Shown one piece after another: positions 27,152 through 35,680 of a DNA stretch of 64,000 bases; positions within the stretch are counted from its first letter, which is position 1, and the number at the start of each line of letters is the position of its first letter. Position numbers and translations under genes: made by a program. The DNA is taken from the NCBI GenBank assembly GCA_021323735.1, contig JAJPKM010000026.1, positions 1 to 64,000 of the forward strand, written 5' to 3'. The stretch comes from Gammaproteobacteria bacterium (GTDB lineage: Bacteria; Pseudomonadota; Gammaproteobacteria; Steroidobacterales; Steroidobacteraceae). The notes under the pieces are model-generated. The model ran no database searches. It was not told the origin of the DNA and worked only from the letters and a program-made list of their open reading frames with translations.

Positions 27152-29242
27152 CATAAAACCTATGTGCACGACGCCCCACAGCCACCATGCAGGTGCGCCC
27201 CACAGTTTGAAAGCACCAAAATCTGCGACGGCGGCCTTGCGCCCGATGGTGGCGAGGCTGCCGAGGTGTCGATAGCGGAACGGCGGCAGAGAGGCCCGGC
27301 CATCGATGAGAGCGCGGATCTGCTTGGCCACGTAAGCGCCTCCCTGTTTGGCGGCGGGAGCCAATCCAGGAACGGGTTGGCCATTCCACGCGTTGCTGGC
27401 CACCGTGTCCCCGACGGCAAATACATTGCTCATCCCGGGCACCCGTAGATCTTCGCCGACGACTATGCGGCCCGCCGGATCTGACGGCGCCTTCAGCCAC
27501 ATCGCGGCCGGCGATGCCGTGACGCCCGCCGCCCAGAGGACGGTGCGCGCCTCGATACGTTCATCGCCGAACCCAACACCGCGCTCATCGATATGGTTCA
27601 CGCGGCTCTCAAGGCGGACTTCCACGCCCAACTTCGTAAGCTCGCGCTGCGCAATTCGCGACAGGCGTTCGGAAAAACTCGGCAGCAACCGCGGGCCGGC
27701 ATGTACCAGGATGATGCGTGCATGGGCTGGATCAAAAGTCCTGAAGTCCTGATTCAATCCAAATCGGGCTAGTTCCGCGATGGCACCGGCGAGTTCCACG
27801 CCCGTAGGGCCGCCGCCGACAATCAGGAAGGTCAACAACGCCGCCTTCTCCGACTGATCGATGCTCTCCTCGGCGCGTTCGAAGGCCGTCAAGATTCTCC
27901 CGCGAAGGTCGAGGGCGTCCTCAACATACTTGAGCCCCGGCGCGTGGCATGCCCACTCATCCTTGCCGAAGTAGCTATGGGTGGCACCGGTGGCGAGTAC
28001 CAAGTAGTCGTACGGAATCTCGCGGCGCTCCGTAAGCACCAGCCGCTTCTGCGTATCTATCCCGGTGACCGTGCTCAACAACAACTTCGTGGCGGGGGCG
28101 TCTCGGAAGATTTGCCGCGTCGGCACGGCGATGTCGCCCGGGGACAGCGCGGCGGTGGCGACCTGGTAGAGCAAGGGTTGAAAAAGATGAAAGTTGTTTC
28201 GGTCGATCAGGGTGACTTTCACGTTAGCGTCCCTGAGCGCTTGTGCACAGCGCAGGCCGCCGAATCCCGCGCCGACGATGACCACTCGAGGCCAATTCCG
28301 CGAAGCCAGTTCCATGGCACTGGGAGTGGAAAAATGGCGGCTTTGCCACCGCTTCGCCAGAACATCGATGGCCAGCGCGCCGCCCCCATGTGTGGCAAGT
28401 ATGGCCAGAAGCATCAATAGGTAGATTGAATCGCTGAGGCGGGGATCGGCGACCGAGTATGCGAATAGGCCAAGCAGCAACAGCAAGGCAACTTGCCGCG
28501 TGCCAGCGCCCAATATCAACGTAATGCCGCCCATCAGCGCGCCAATCGTTGGCACCCGCGTGGCGACGTCCAAGGGCAACCACCTTTCTGCGCTCGTACC
28601 GAGCCATGGTCGCAAGTCCGCCGAGGCGGCGACAATCAGCGCCACGGCCAGCCATAGACGTAACGTCATGAGGTACCACGGCGTGGCGGTGGACCTCAGC
28701 CATTGGGACAGTCGAATCGCGGCCGGAATGAGCGGTATGGCGCTGTCCGCGAGGCCGCGACGCAGCAGATGGTCGAGCGAGATCGGACCTGCGCCATGGA
28801 TGACATACCAACAAAATAACGCAATCCAAAACAGCTGGGTGTCGAAAGGCTCGAAGCGAAATTGCGTGATGGCGGCAAGTATCAGCAGCGGCAAGGACGC
28901 GTAGCGCGTCATGAACCCCAGCGCCAGCAATATGGCACAGATCGAGTCGGCGCCCGCGCTCAGATACGCCGACACCGTCGGCGCGAGCAGCGGGAAGGGA
29001 TTCTGCTCATCGGCAACCTGTAGGGTCGCCGTCCAATGCATGAGTTCCTGGACGCCAAAGGAGAAAAACAGTCTCGCGATCCACAGACGAATCAGTAGTT
29101 CCACGTAGGGCCATACGAGTCTATGAGCCAACAAATTCCAGAAGCTCACGAGCGACCGCACGAAGGCGAACCGTGCAAGCCAGAATCGCGACCATCCCAT
29201 CACATCAAGTTTGTTGTGCATGGCTAAAAGACCTAGAGACAC
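26981..29242 (-). CDS. DoxX-like membrane domain fused to type II NADH:quinone oxidoreductase
   Basis: A 753-residue fusion. Residues about 45-300 form two DoxX-like hydrophobic modules (for example SICAILLALGFMTRYASLPL and ITLILGAGTRQVALLLLLGL). From residue 318 a complete NDH-2 flavoprotein follows: FAD motif VVIVGAGFGGLRCAQAL, quinone-site region FHLFQPLLYQVATAALSPGDIA, NAD motif FLIVGGGPTGVELAGAIAEL and second FAD contact NVFAVGDTVA. It should pass electrons from NADH to quinone without proton pumping, anchored by the DoxX part. The start is GTG 29242 or ATG 29221. It follows potI by 15 bp. Its C-terminal 56 residues overlap the convergent methyltransferase gene. Confidence 0.88.
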   Translation of the reverse strand: MSLGLLAMHNKLDVMGWSRFWLARFAFVRSLVSFWNLLAHRLVWPYVELLIRLWIARLFFSFGVQELMHWTATLQVADEQNPFPLLAPTVSAYLSAGADSICAILLALGFMTRYASLPLLILAAITQFRFEPFDTQLFWIALFCWYVIHGAGPISLDHLLRRGLADSAIPLIPAAIRLSQWLRSTATPWYLMTLRLWLAVALIVAASADLRPWLGTSAERWLPLDVATRVPTIGALMGGITLILGAGTRQVALLLLLGLFAYSVADPRLSDSIYLLMLLAILATHGGGALAIDVLAKRWQSRHFSTPSAMELASRNWPRVVIVGAGFGGLRCAQALRDANVKVTLIDRNNFHLFQPLLYQVATAALSPGDIAVPTRQIFRDAPATKLLLSTVTGIDTQKRLVLTERREIPYDYLVLATGATHSYFGKDEWACHAPGLKYVEDALDLRGRILTAFERAEESIDQSEKAALLTFLIVGGGPTGVELAGAIAELARFGLNQDFRTFDPAHARIILVHAGPRLLPSFSERLSRIAQRELTKLGVEVRLESRVNHIDERGVGFGDERIEARTVLWAAGVTASPAAMWLKAPSDPAGRIVVGEDLRVPGMSNVFAVGDTVASNAWNGQPVPGLAPAAKQGGAYVAKQIRALIDGRASLPPFRYRHLGSLATIGRKAAVADFGAFKLWGAPAWWLWGVVHIGFMLGVRNRVATLLNWFWSYIKFGGGIRLITGPRLTGNAVAEGKEPRDADSLHGDAGRH

Positions 29243-29257
29243 CGTGTATAGTCGGGA

Positions 29258-30079
29258 TCAAAGGGCATCCAGCTTGGCCCGCCGCGCCATCCACAGGCTC
29301 ACGCCGACGACCATCGTGCTCACCACGCCGAGCGTGATGGTTGCCAGCACGTTGATTTCGGGGCTGACCCCGAGGCGCACTTTTGAAAACACCACCATGG
29401 GCAGGGTGCTGCTGCCGGGGCCCGAAGTGAAACTCGATATCACCAGGTCATCCCAGGACAGCGTGAAGGCCAGGAGCCAGCCGGACAAAATGGCAGGGAA
29501 GATGATCGGCAGGGTGATGACGAAAAAGACCTTGAGGGGACGGGCACCTAAATCCATCGCCGCCTCCTCGAGCGCCGTGTCGAAACTCGCCATGCGCGAA
29601 TTGACGATGACCGTCACGTAGGCCATGGAAAAAGTCATGTGCGCAATGGTCATGGTGGTGATTCCGCGTCCCGCGGGCCAGCCGATGAGCTCCTCCAAGG
29701 CGACGAACAGCAGCAACAATGAAAGTCCCGTGATCACCTCGGGCATCACCAGCGGCGCCGTCGTCATCGCATTCAGGGTAAACCGCCCCCGGAACTGGCT
29801 GAATCGAGCCAACCCAAACCCGGCGAGCGTGCCTAAGATGACGGAACCGGAGGCATTGATGACCGCCACTTTCAGGGAAATCCACGCAGCGTCCAGGACC
29901 TCCTCGTTATGCAGCAGTGCGTAGTACCACTTCAACGTCGGCGAATTTGCACCGTCCCAGACCGTCACCAATTTCGAGGCGTTGAAGGAAAACACCACCA
30001 TGGACAGGATCGGGATGTATAGAAATGCAAACCCGAGTCCGATGCAAGTGAGGATGAAGAACGAGCTGCGATAGTTCAT
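29258..30079 (-). CDS. potI: Putrescine ABC transporter permease (PotI-type)
   Basis: Inner-membrane permease of 273 residues with six hydrophobic segments. The binding-protein-dependent transport loop for the ATPase reads EEAAMDLGARPLKVFFVITLPIIFP, the EAA motif. It forms the channel with PotH. The ATG at 30079 overlaps the potH stop by four bases (ATGA), a typical coupled permease pair. The N-terminus (MNYRSSFFILTCIGLGFAFLY) fits the family; an upstream in-frame start is rejected because it lies inside potH. Confidence 0.93.
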   Translation of the reverse strand: MNYRSSFFILTCIGLGFAFLYIPILSMVVFSFNASKLVTVWDGANSPTLKWYYALLHNEEVLDAAWISLKVAVINASGSVILGTLAGFGLARFSQFRGRFTLNAMTTAPLVMPEVITGLSLLLLFVALEELIGWPAGRGITTMTIAHMTFSMAYVTVIVNSRMASFDTALEEAAMDLGARPLKVFFVITLPIIFPAILSGWLLAFTLSWDDLVISSFTSGPGSSTLPMVVFSKVRLGVSPEINVLATITLGVVSTMVVGVSLWMARRAKLDAL

Positions 30080-30939
30080 CGAGCGCCCGCCGACTCGCGC
30101 GCCTGTACGCTCTGGTACCACATCATGAATGGAACCAGCAGCAGCAACAACAGGATGGCCACCGCGCTGGCCACCGGCCAGGCGCGGTTCGCGAAAAACT
30201 CATCCCACAACACCCGCCCGATCATCAGCGCATTGGGACCGCCGAGCAGCGCCGGAATCACGAACTCGCCGACCGCCGGAATGAACACCAGCATGGACCC
30301 GGCCAAGATCCCATTGCGCGACAGGGGCAAGGTGATCTTGTAAAACGCCTGCCAGGGGCGGCAGCCCAAGTCCTCGGCCGCCTCGAGCAGCTGCCAATCC
30401 ATTTTTTCCAAATTGGCGTACAGCGGCAGGATGAGGAAGGGCAGGTAGGAGTACACGATGCCCACATACATGGCGAAGGGCGTGTACAGCATCGTCAAGG
30501 GCTCGTGAATCAGCCCCAGCGACAGCAACACATTGTTGATGACTCCATTCGCCTTCAATAAACCGATCCAGGCGTACACCCGCAGCAGCAGCGAGGTCCA
30601 AAACGGCAGTATCACCAGCAGCAGCAGCACATTGCGTACCGCAGGCTTGGCCCGTGCGATCCCATAGGCCATCGGATATCCAATGATCAAGCACATCAGG
30701 GTGGAGAGGAATGCCACCTTGATGGAGTTCGCAAAGGCGTGGAGGTACAGGGAATCGGTGAACAGAAACGCGTAGTTGTCGAAGTTCAGCTTGACGGCTA
30801 GCGAGTGCTTGCCGACCCACTCCAGCAACGGTTTGTAGGGTGGAATCGCCAGAGCGACATCCGAGAAGGATATCTTCAGGACGATGATGAACGGCACGAC
30901 GAAGAACAGCAGCAGCCAGAGGTACGGCAGCGCGACCAC
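30076..30939 (-). CDS. potH: Putrescine ABC transporter permease (PotH-type)
   Basis: First permease of the putrescine importer, with six hydrophobic helices and the EAA loop LEAAEDLGCRPWQAFYKITLPLS. The annotated GTG at 30939 (VALPYLWLLLFFVVPFI) leaves little cytoplasmic N-terminus. Homologues carry roughly ten more residues, and the frame stays open upstream with only a CTG (30972) available, so the true start is uncertain. It lies 55 bp after potG. Confidence 0.92.
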   Translation of the reverse strand: MVALPYLWLLLFFVVPFIIVLKISFSDVALAIPPYKPLLEWVGKHSLAVKLNFDNYAFLFTDSLYLHAFANSIKVAFLSTLMCLIIGYPMAYGIARAKPAVRNVLLLLVILPFWTSLLLRVYAWIGLLKANGVINNVLLSLGLIHEPLTMLYTPFAMYVGIVYSYLPFLILPLYANLEKMDWQLLEAAEDLGCRPWQAFYKITLPLSRNGILAGSMLVFIPAVGEFVIPALLGGPNALMIGRVLWDEFFANRAWPVASAVAILLLLLLVPFMMWYQSVQARESAGAR

Positions 30940-30994
30940 CAGTCCGCGGCCAGTGATCCCGGCTCGGCGCAGCCACGCGGCGAGACTTAAGGAG

Positions 30995-32155
30995 CTAACG
31001 GGTCACCACCACCGGGCTGGTCGCATCCCACGATAGATAGACCTGCTGATCCCAGCCGATCGTCTCGGCATGGCGCGAAGTATTGGGCTGAGTGACCCGC
31101 ACCACCTTGCCGGTGGCCAGCCTGACTAAGTAGATCGACAAATCGCCAAGGTACGCGATGTCCTGCACGTTGCCGCGCACCACATTGTCGGCGGCCCCCG
31201 CCCCGTTGTCGTCACCCGCAGGCGGTGACATCGACATGAACACTTTTTCCGGCCGCAGCGCCGCCCAGACGGTGGCCCCGGGGGGCGCGCTGATTCCATG
31301 GTTGACGTAAATCGTTGCGCCGAGCTCCGCCGAGTCGATGCGCACGTAGTCCGGTTCGTCCTCGATCAGCTTGCCCTCGAACATGTTCACCGAGCCCACG
31401 AAGTCCGCCACGAACCTCGAGTTGGGGAACTCATAGATCTCGGACGGCGTTCCGGCCTGAACGATCTCGCCGTGATTCATCACGCCGATGCGGCTTGCCA
31501 GGGTCATGGCTTCCTCCTGGTCGTGGGTCACTACGATGAAAGTCACGCCTAACTTGTCCTGCAGACCGATCAATTCGAACTGGGTGTGCTCGCGCAGCTT
31601 CTTGTCGAGCGCACCCAAGGGCTCGTCCAGCAACAGCAGCTTGGGGCGCTTGACCAGGGAGCGGGCCAGGGCCACCCGCTGGCGTTGGCCGCCGGACAGC
31701 TGGTGAGGTTTGCGCCGGGCGTACTCGCCCATCTTGACCAGGTCCAGCATGGTTGCCACACGCGATTGAATCTCCCCCTTGGGGAGCCGGTCCTGTTTCA
31801 GCCCGAATCCCACGTTTTGCTCCACATTCATGTGGGGAAACAGCGCATACGATTGGAACATCATGTTCACCGGCCGCTCGTAGGGCGGCACCCCGGTCAT
31901 GTCCTCGCCGTCGATGAGAATTCTTCCCGACGAGGGAGTTTCGAATCCGCCCAGCATGCGCAGCAACGTAGTCTTGCCGCACCCGGAGGCGCCCAGCAGA
32001 CAGAAGATCTCGCCCTTGTAGACTTTCAAGGACACATCCTTGACCGCCGTAAAATCGCCGAATGATTTATTGACCCGCTCGATCTCTACGTAGGGCCGCG
32101 CCGACGGATCGTTCCAGATCTGGGCTTTGACGACGCCGCCCGCGGATGCCGTCAT
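30995..32155 (-). CDS. potG: Putrescine ABC transporter ATP-binding protein
   Basis: A 386-residue ABC ATPase: Walker A GASGCGKTT, Q-loop MFQSYALFPHM, signature LSGGQRQRVALARSL, Walker B LLLLDEPLGALDKKLRE, switch His in VTHDQEEAMTLA. A C-terminal TOBE regulatory domain follows (ALRPEKVFMS, IAYLGDLSIYLVRLATGK). PotG rather than PotA is preferred from the long N-terminus and PPYERPVNMMFQSYALFPHM wording. The ATG at 32155 comes 3 bp after the potF stop. Confidence 0.93.
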   Translation of the reverse strand: MTASAGGVVKAQIWNDPSARPYVEIERVNKSFGDFTAVKDVSLKVYKGEIFCLLGASGCGKTTLLRMLGGFETPSSGRILIDGEDMTGVPPYERPVNMMFQSYALFPHMNVEQNVGFGLKQDRLPKGEIQSRVATMLDLVKMGEYARRKPHQLSGGQRQRVALARSLVKRPKLLLLDEPLGALDKKLREHTQFELIGLQDKLGVTFIVVTHDQEEAMTLASRIGVMNHGEIVQAGTPSEIYEFPNSRFVADFVGSVNMFEGKLIEDEPDYVRIDSAELGATIYVNHGISAPPGATVWAALRPEKVFMSMSPPAGDDNGAGAADNVVRGNVQDIAYLGDLSIYLVRLATGKVVRVTQPNTSRHAETIGWDQQVYLSWDATSPVVVTR

Positions 32156-32158
32156 CGG

Positions 32159-33292
32159 TTATTGACCCGTCTTGAATTTTTGCCAGACGCGGGTAATGGC
32201 GCGAGTCTGTTCGGGCGAATCGGCCAGCTGCACCGCGAGCGACTGCCGCTGTTCCGGGGGCGGATAAATCCCCGGGTCATCCTTGACGGCGGGTAGCACC
32301 AGCGGCTGCGAGGCGAGATTGGCGTTGGCGTAGCGCTTGAAATTCGAGACATCGGCGATGACCTGTGGGGTCATCATGTAGTTAATGAAGGCGTGTGCGC
32401 TGCCCGGATTCGGCGCATCCTTCGGGATGGCGAGCACGTCGAGCCAGAGAATCGAGCCTTCCTTGGGCACGACATACTTGATATCAATGCCCTTGTTGGC
32501 CTCGCGCGCACGATCGCGCGCCTGCATCACATCGCCGTTGTAGCCGACGGAAATGCACAAATCGCCGTTCGCCAGCGCCTCGATATATTCAGATGAGCTG
32601 AAGTTGCGGATATAGGGCCGGATCTTGAGCAGCGCCGCTTCCGCCTGCGCCAGATCATCGGCACTTTGTGAGTTCGGATTCTTGCCCAGATAGCTGTATA
32701 CGGCGCGCATCATTTCCGCCGGCGAGTCCAGCAGGCTGATGCCGCACTTCGCCACTTTCGCAGCCACGGCGGGGTCGAACACCAGCCGCCAGCTATCGAG
32801 GGGTGCATCCGGCATGACTGCCTTGACCATCTTCTCGTTATAGCCGATGCCATTGGTGCCCCACATGTAGATGATGCCGTGGGCATTGTCCGGATCGTGC
32901 AGAGCCACCTTGGCCATGAGCTGCGGATCCATGTTCTTGAAGTTGGGCAGCTTGTTGCGGTCGAGCGCCTGGTAGGCGCCGGCTTTGATCTGCCGCTCGA
33001 AATACGAGGCGGTGGGCACCACGACGTCGAATCCGCTGCTGCCTGCCAGCAGCTTGGTCTCCAGCGTCTCGTTGGTATCGAAGTAGGCGACATGCACCTT
33101 GATGCCGGTCTGCTTCTCAAAATCGGGCAGGGTGTTGGGCGCCAGGTAATCCGACCAGATGTAGAGGTTCAAGACCTTAGGCCCAGCGGAGGCGCCCGAG
33201 GCCGAATCGGCCGCCGGCTTGCCGCCGCCGCAACCGCTCAAAGCCCACAAACACACAAGCGCCAGAATCGCCGTCCGACGAACGCTGCACAT
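32159..33292 (-). CDS. potF: Putrescine-binding periplasmic lipoprotein
   Basis: Solute-binding protein of the putrescine importer, 377 residues. It has a short signal with lipobox WALSGC (unlike the soluble E. coli PotF), so it is probably lipid-anchored. The mature part begins KVLNLYIWSDYLAPNTLPDFEKQTG and carries the family's TNETLETKLLAGSSGFDVVVPTA, WGTNGIGYN and EYIEALANGDLCISVGYNGD segments that line the polyamine pocket. AGAGGA lies 8 nt before the ATG. It sits between puuA and potG in one long operon. Confidence 0.93.
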   Translation of the reverse strand: MCSVRRTAILALVCLWALSGCGGGKPAADSASGASAGPKVLNLYIWSDYLAPNTLPDFEKQTGIKVHVAYFDTNETLETKLLAGSSGFDVVVPTASYFERQIKAGAYQALDRNKLPNFKNMDPQLMAKVALHDPDNAHGIIYMWGTNGIGYNEKMVKAVMPDAPLDSWRLVFDPAVAAKVAKCGISLLDSPAEMMRAVYSYLGKNPNSQSADDLAQAEAALLKIRPYIRNFSSSEYIEALANGDLCISVGYNGDVMQARDRAREANKGIDIKYVVPKEGSILWLDVLAIPKDAPNPGSAHAFINYMMTPQVIADVSNFKRYANANLASQPLVLPAVKDDPGIYPPPEQRQSLAVQLADSPEQTRAITRVWQKFKTGQ

Positions 33293-33317
33293 CCGACGCT
33301 TCCTCTATTTTTTTGAC

Positions 33318-33333
33318 CCGCTATTTATAGCGG
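33318..33333. other. Intercistronic hairpin between puuA and potF
   Basis: A perfect hairpin CCGCTA-TTTA-TAGCGG sits in the 46-bp gap between puuA and potF. In the direction of transcription it is followed by an A-run, not a T-run, so it is unlikely to be an intrinsic terminator. It may stabilise or separate the highly expressed binding-protein message from the upstream enzyme genes. Confidence 0.5.
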
Positions 33334-33338
33334 ATTGA

Positions 33339-34676
33339 CTAGACATTCAACAACAAATGTTCGCGCTCCCAAGAACTGATCACCTGCGCAAAGGTCTCGT
33401 ACTCGGCTTCCTTGACGGCCGTATAGGCCAGCACGAAGCGGTCGCCGAACAGGTCCACCAGCGGCTTCGACTCGCGCAGCAGCCGCAGTGCCTCCGCCAA
33501 GGTACGCGGCAACGCGATGGCCAGATCGTAGGCGCTGCCGCCGATAGGCTCGGAGGGTTTCAGGCCCTCCATCATCCCGAGGTAGCCGCAGGCCAGGGAT
33601 GCAGCGATGGCCAGGTAGGGATTTGCATCCGCTCCCCCTACCCGATTCTCCACGCGCCTTGCATCGGGACCGGACATTGGGACCCGCAATCCCGCGGTGC
33701 GGTTGTCGTAGCCCCAATGCACATTGATGGGGGCCGAGGAGTAGCGGCTGATACGCCGGTAACTGTTCACGTTGGGGCAAAACAGGGACATCGCGCCCGG
33801 CAGATACTTTTGCAGACCCGCGATGTGACCGAAGAACAATTCCGAGGGCGAACCATCGGCGGTGCTGAAGATATTCTTGCGGGTCTTCGAATCGATGATG
33901 CTTTGATGCAGGTGCATCGCGCTGCCGGGCTCTTTGGCCATCGGCTTCGCCATGAAAGTGGCGTACATCTTGTGGCGCATGGCCGCCTCACGTGCCGTGC
34001 GCTTGAACAGGAAAGCCTGATCGGCAAGGCTCATCGGATAACCGTGCAGCAGGTTGATTTCCATCTGCGCCGCACCCGACTCGTGAATCAGCGTATCGAT
34101 CTCGATGTCCTGCGCCTCGCAGAACGAGTACATGTCGTCGAACAAGGGATCGAACTCATTGACCGCGGCAATGCTATAGGCCTGGCGGCCGATCTCCGGA
34201 CGCCCCGAACGGCCCACCGGCGGCTTCAAGGGGTAGTCGGAGTCGATATTCGGTTCCACCAGGAAAAATTCGAGTTCCGGCGCGACCACCGGCTCCCACC
34301 CCTGAGCCTCATACAACTGCAGCACGCGCCGCAGCACGTAACGCGGCGCCATGGTCACCGGCCTGCCGTCGCCGTAGAAGCAATCGTGAATCACCTGCGC
34401 GGTCGGCTCCGCGGCCCAAGGCACGACGCGCACGGTCTTCGGATCCGCCTTCAACACGATGTCGATGTCCGAGGGGTTCATCGCGCTTTGGTCCTCGGGG
34501 TAATCTCCCGTAACCGTTTGCAGGAAAATCGCTTCCGGCAGCCGCATGCCCTCTTCTTCGGCAAATTTTTCCGCCGGCATCAGCTTGCCGCGCGCCACGC
34601 CGGCCATGTCCGGAATGATGGCTTCGACCTCCGAAATGCCGTGTTCTTTCAAGAATTGTTGAATCGTGCTCGCCAT
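33339..34676 (-). CDS. puuA: Gamma-glutamylputrescine synthetase (glutamine-synthetase family)
   Basis: PuuA joins glutamate to putrescine using ATP, the first committed step of the Puu pathway. The 445-residue protein has the glutamine-synthetase fold: PELEFFLVEPN (metal ligands), HESGAAQMEINLLHGYP, SAMHLHQSI and the ATP/substrate loop NSYRRISRYSSAPINVHWGYDNRTAGLRV read in two parts, then EYETF near the C-terminus. It lacks the C-terminal adenylylation tyrosine context of GlnA. The gene is 3 bp after puuD (stop/ribosome site overlap AAGGTGAG) and leads into potF. Glutamine synthetase-like enzymes for other amines are the alternative. Confidence 0.92.
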   Translation of the reverse strand: MASTIQQFLKEHGISEVEAIIPDMAGVARGKLMPAEKFAEEEGMRLPEAIFLQTVTGDYPEDQSAMNPSDIDIVLKADPKTVRVVPWAAEPTAQVIHDCFYGDGRPVTMAPRYVLRRVLQLYEAQGWEPVVAPELEFFLVEPNIDSDYPLKPPVGRSGRPEIGRQAYSIAAVNEFDPLFDDMYSFCEAQDIEIDTLIHESGAAQMEINLLHGYPMSLADQAFLFKRTAREAAMRHKMYATFMAKPMAKEPGSAMHLHQSIIDSKTRKNIFSTADGSPSELFFGHIAGLQKYLPGAMSLFCPNVNSYRRISRYSSAPINVHWGYDNRTAGLRVPMSGPDARRVENRVGGADANPYLAIAASLACGYLGMMEGLKPSEPIGGSAYDLAIALPRTLAEALRLLRESKPLVDLFGDRFVLAYTAVKEAEYETFAQVISSWEREHLLLNV

Positions 34677-34679
34677 ATC

Positions 34680-35435
34680 TCACCTTGAAGCAATCGCGCG
34701 CCGACGGCTGGCAGTGCCAAATTCCGCGAACAACGCGCTGGAAAACGGATCGCGTGCAAACTGCCACTCCGGATGCCACTGCAGCCCCAACGCGAAAGTC
34801 GGTGAATCCGCAACGCGAAACGCTTCAATAACGCCATCCGGTGCACGCGCCTCGATGGCCAGACCGTCCCCCAGTTTTGCAACCCCCTGCCAATGCAGGG
34901 AATTCACTTTCAAACGATCCCGCCCGGCAATTTTCCGAAGTTGCCCTCCAGGCTCGAGCAGCACCTCGTGCGCGGGGGCGTATTGCACGTCCAGCGGCAT
35001 GGATTCGTCGTCGCGGTGATCCAGGTTTCCATTCACCTCGTGCAAGCGGGGATTCAGTGTGCCGCCGAAGGCAACATTCATCTCTTGAAATCCACGGCAG
35101 ATCGCCAGCACCGGCAGTCCTTGCGCGATGGCCCGTGGAATCAACGGAAGCGTCGTAGCATCCCGATCTGGGTCATGCAGTGTTCCCGGCTCACTGGCCG
35201 GTCCTCCGTAGTGTTGTGGTTCGACATTCGACGCGCTGCCCGTGAGCAGCAATCCGTCGCAGGCATCCAACAAGGACGGCAAATCAATTTCAGACCCCAG
35301 CGCCGGAACGAGCACCGGCACCGCGTTCGCGCCCTTGGCGACGGCTTCGATGTACTTCTCGCCGACCATGTGGAAATAGTGCTTTCCATACAGCCGGCGA
35401 TCAGCCGGAATTCCTATGAGCGGCAGGCGCGACAT
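34680..35435 (-). CDS. puuD: Gamma-glutamyl-GABA hydrolase
   Basis: PuuD releases GABA and glutamate from gamma-glutamyl-GABA. The 251-residue class I glutamine-amidotransferase-like hydrolase has the nucleophile Cys113 in AICRGFQEMN, the oxyanion region LLLTGSASNVEP, and the catalytic His in GLQWHPEWQ. It is the first gene of the puuD-puuA-potFGHI operon. No ribosome site precedes the ATG at 35435. A -10-like TAATAT ends 7 nt before it, inside an inverted repeat, so a leaderless transcript under operator control is plausible. Confidence 0.92.
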   Translation of the reverse strand: MSRLPLIGIPADRRLYGKHYFHMVGEKYIEAVAKGANAVPVLVPALGSEIDLPSLLDACDGLLLTGSASNVEPQHYGGPASEPGTLHDPDRDATTLPLIPRAIAQGLPVLAICRGFQEMNVAFGGTLNPRLHEVNGNLDHRDDESMPLDVQYAPAHEVLLEPGGQLRKIAGRDRLKVNSLHWQGVAKLGDGLAIEARAPDGVIEAFRVADSPTFALGLQWHPEWQFARDPFSSALFAEFGTASRRRAIASR

Positions 35436-35680
35436 GTTTAAAATATTAAACGTCCGGATGGACGACTAAACTTTGATAACGACAGTATTACACCACACCG
35501 ACCACACCCCGTGCCGATTCCGCGCGCAGAAAGAGCCAAGATTTAGGCATTTCCAGCACTTAGGCGTGCTTTGTGCGATGCAACAACATTGCCTTTTTAT
35601 GGAAAACCTCTGTAGGCTCACAGGCACTTCATCCTGTCAATAGCCATAAAATTTTAAACACTTTCGAACCGAAGAACCCG
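35436..35680. promoter_or_regulatory. Divergent puuD / puuB control region with a shared AT-rich motif
   Basis: The 245-bp gap between divergent puuD and puuB contains an inverted repeat GTTTAA-AATA-TTAAAC (35436-35451) touching the puuD start. It also holds a hairpin CGTCC-GGAT-GGACG (35451-35464). Near puuB, on the other strand, GTTTAAAATTTT occurs (35648-35659), which matches 11 of 12 bases of GTTTAAAATATT at the puuD end. The shared motif near both promoters is a candidate binding site for a polyamine regulator such as the PuuR-like protein at 42838-43386. Confidence 0.45.

Noticed and set aside
33318-33333. Intrinsic terminator between puuA and potF
   Set aside because: The hairpin is perfect, but in the direction of transcription it is followed by A residues rather than a T-tract.
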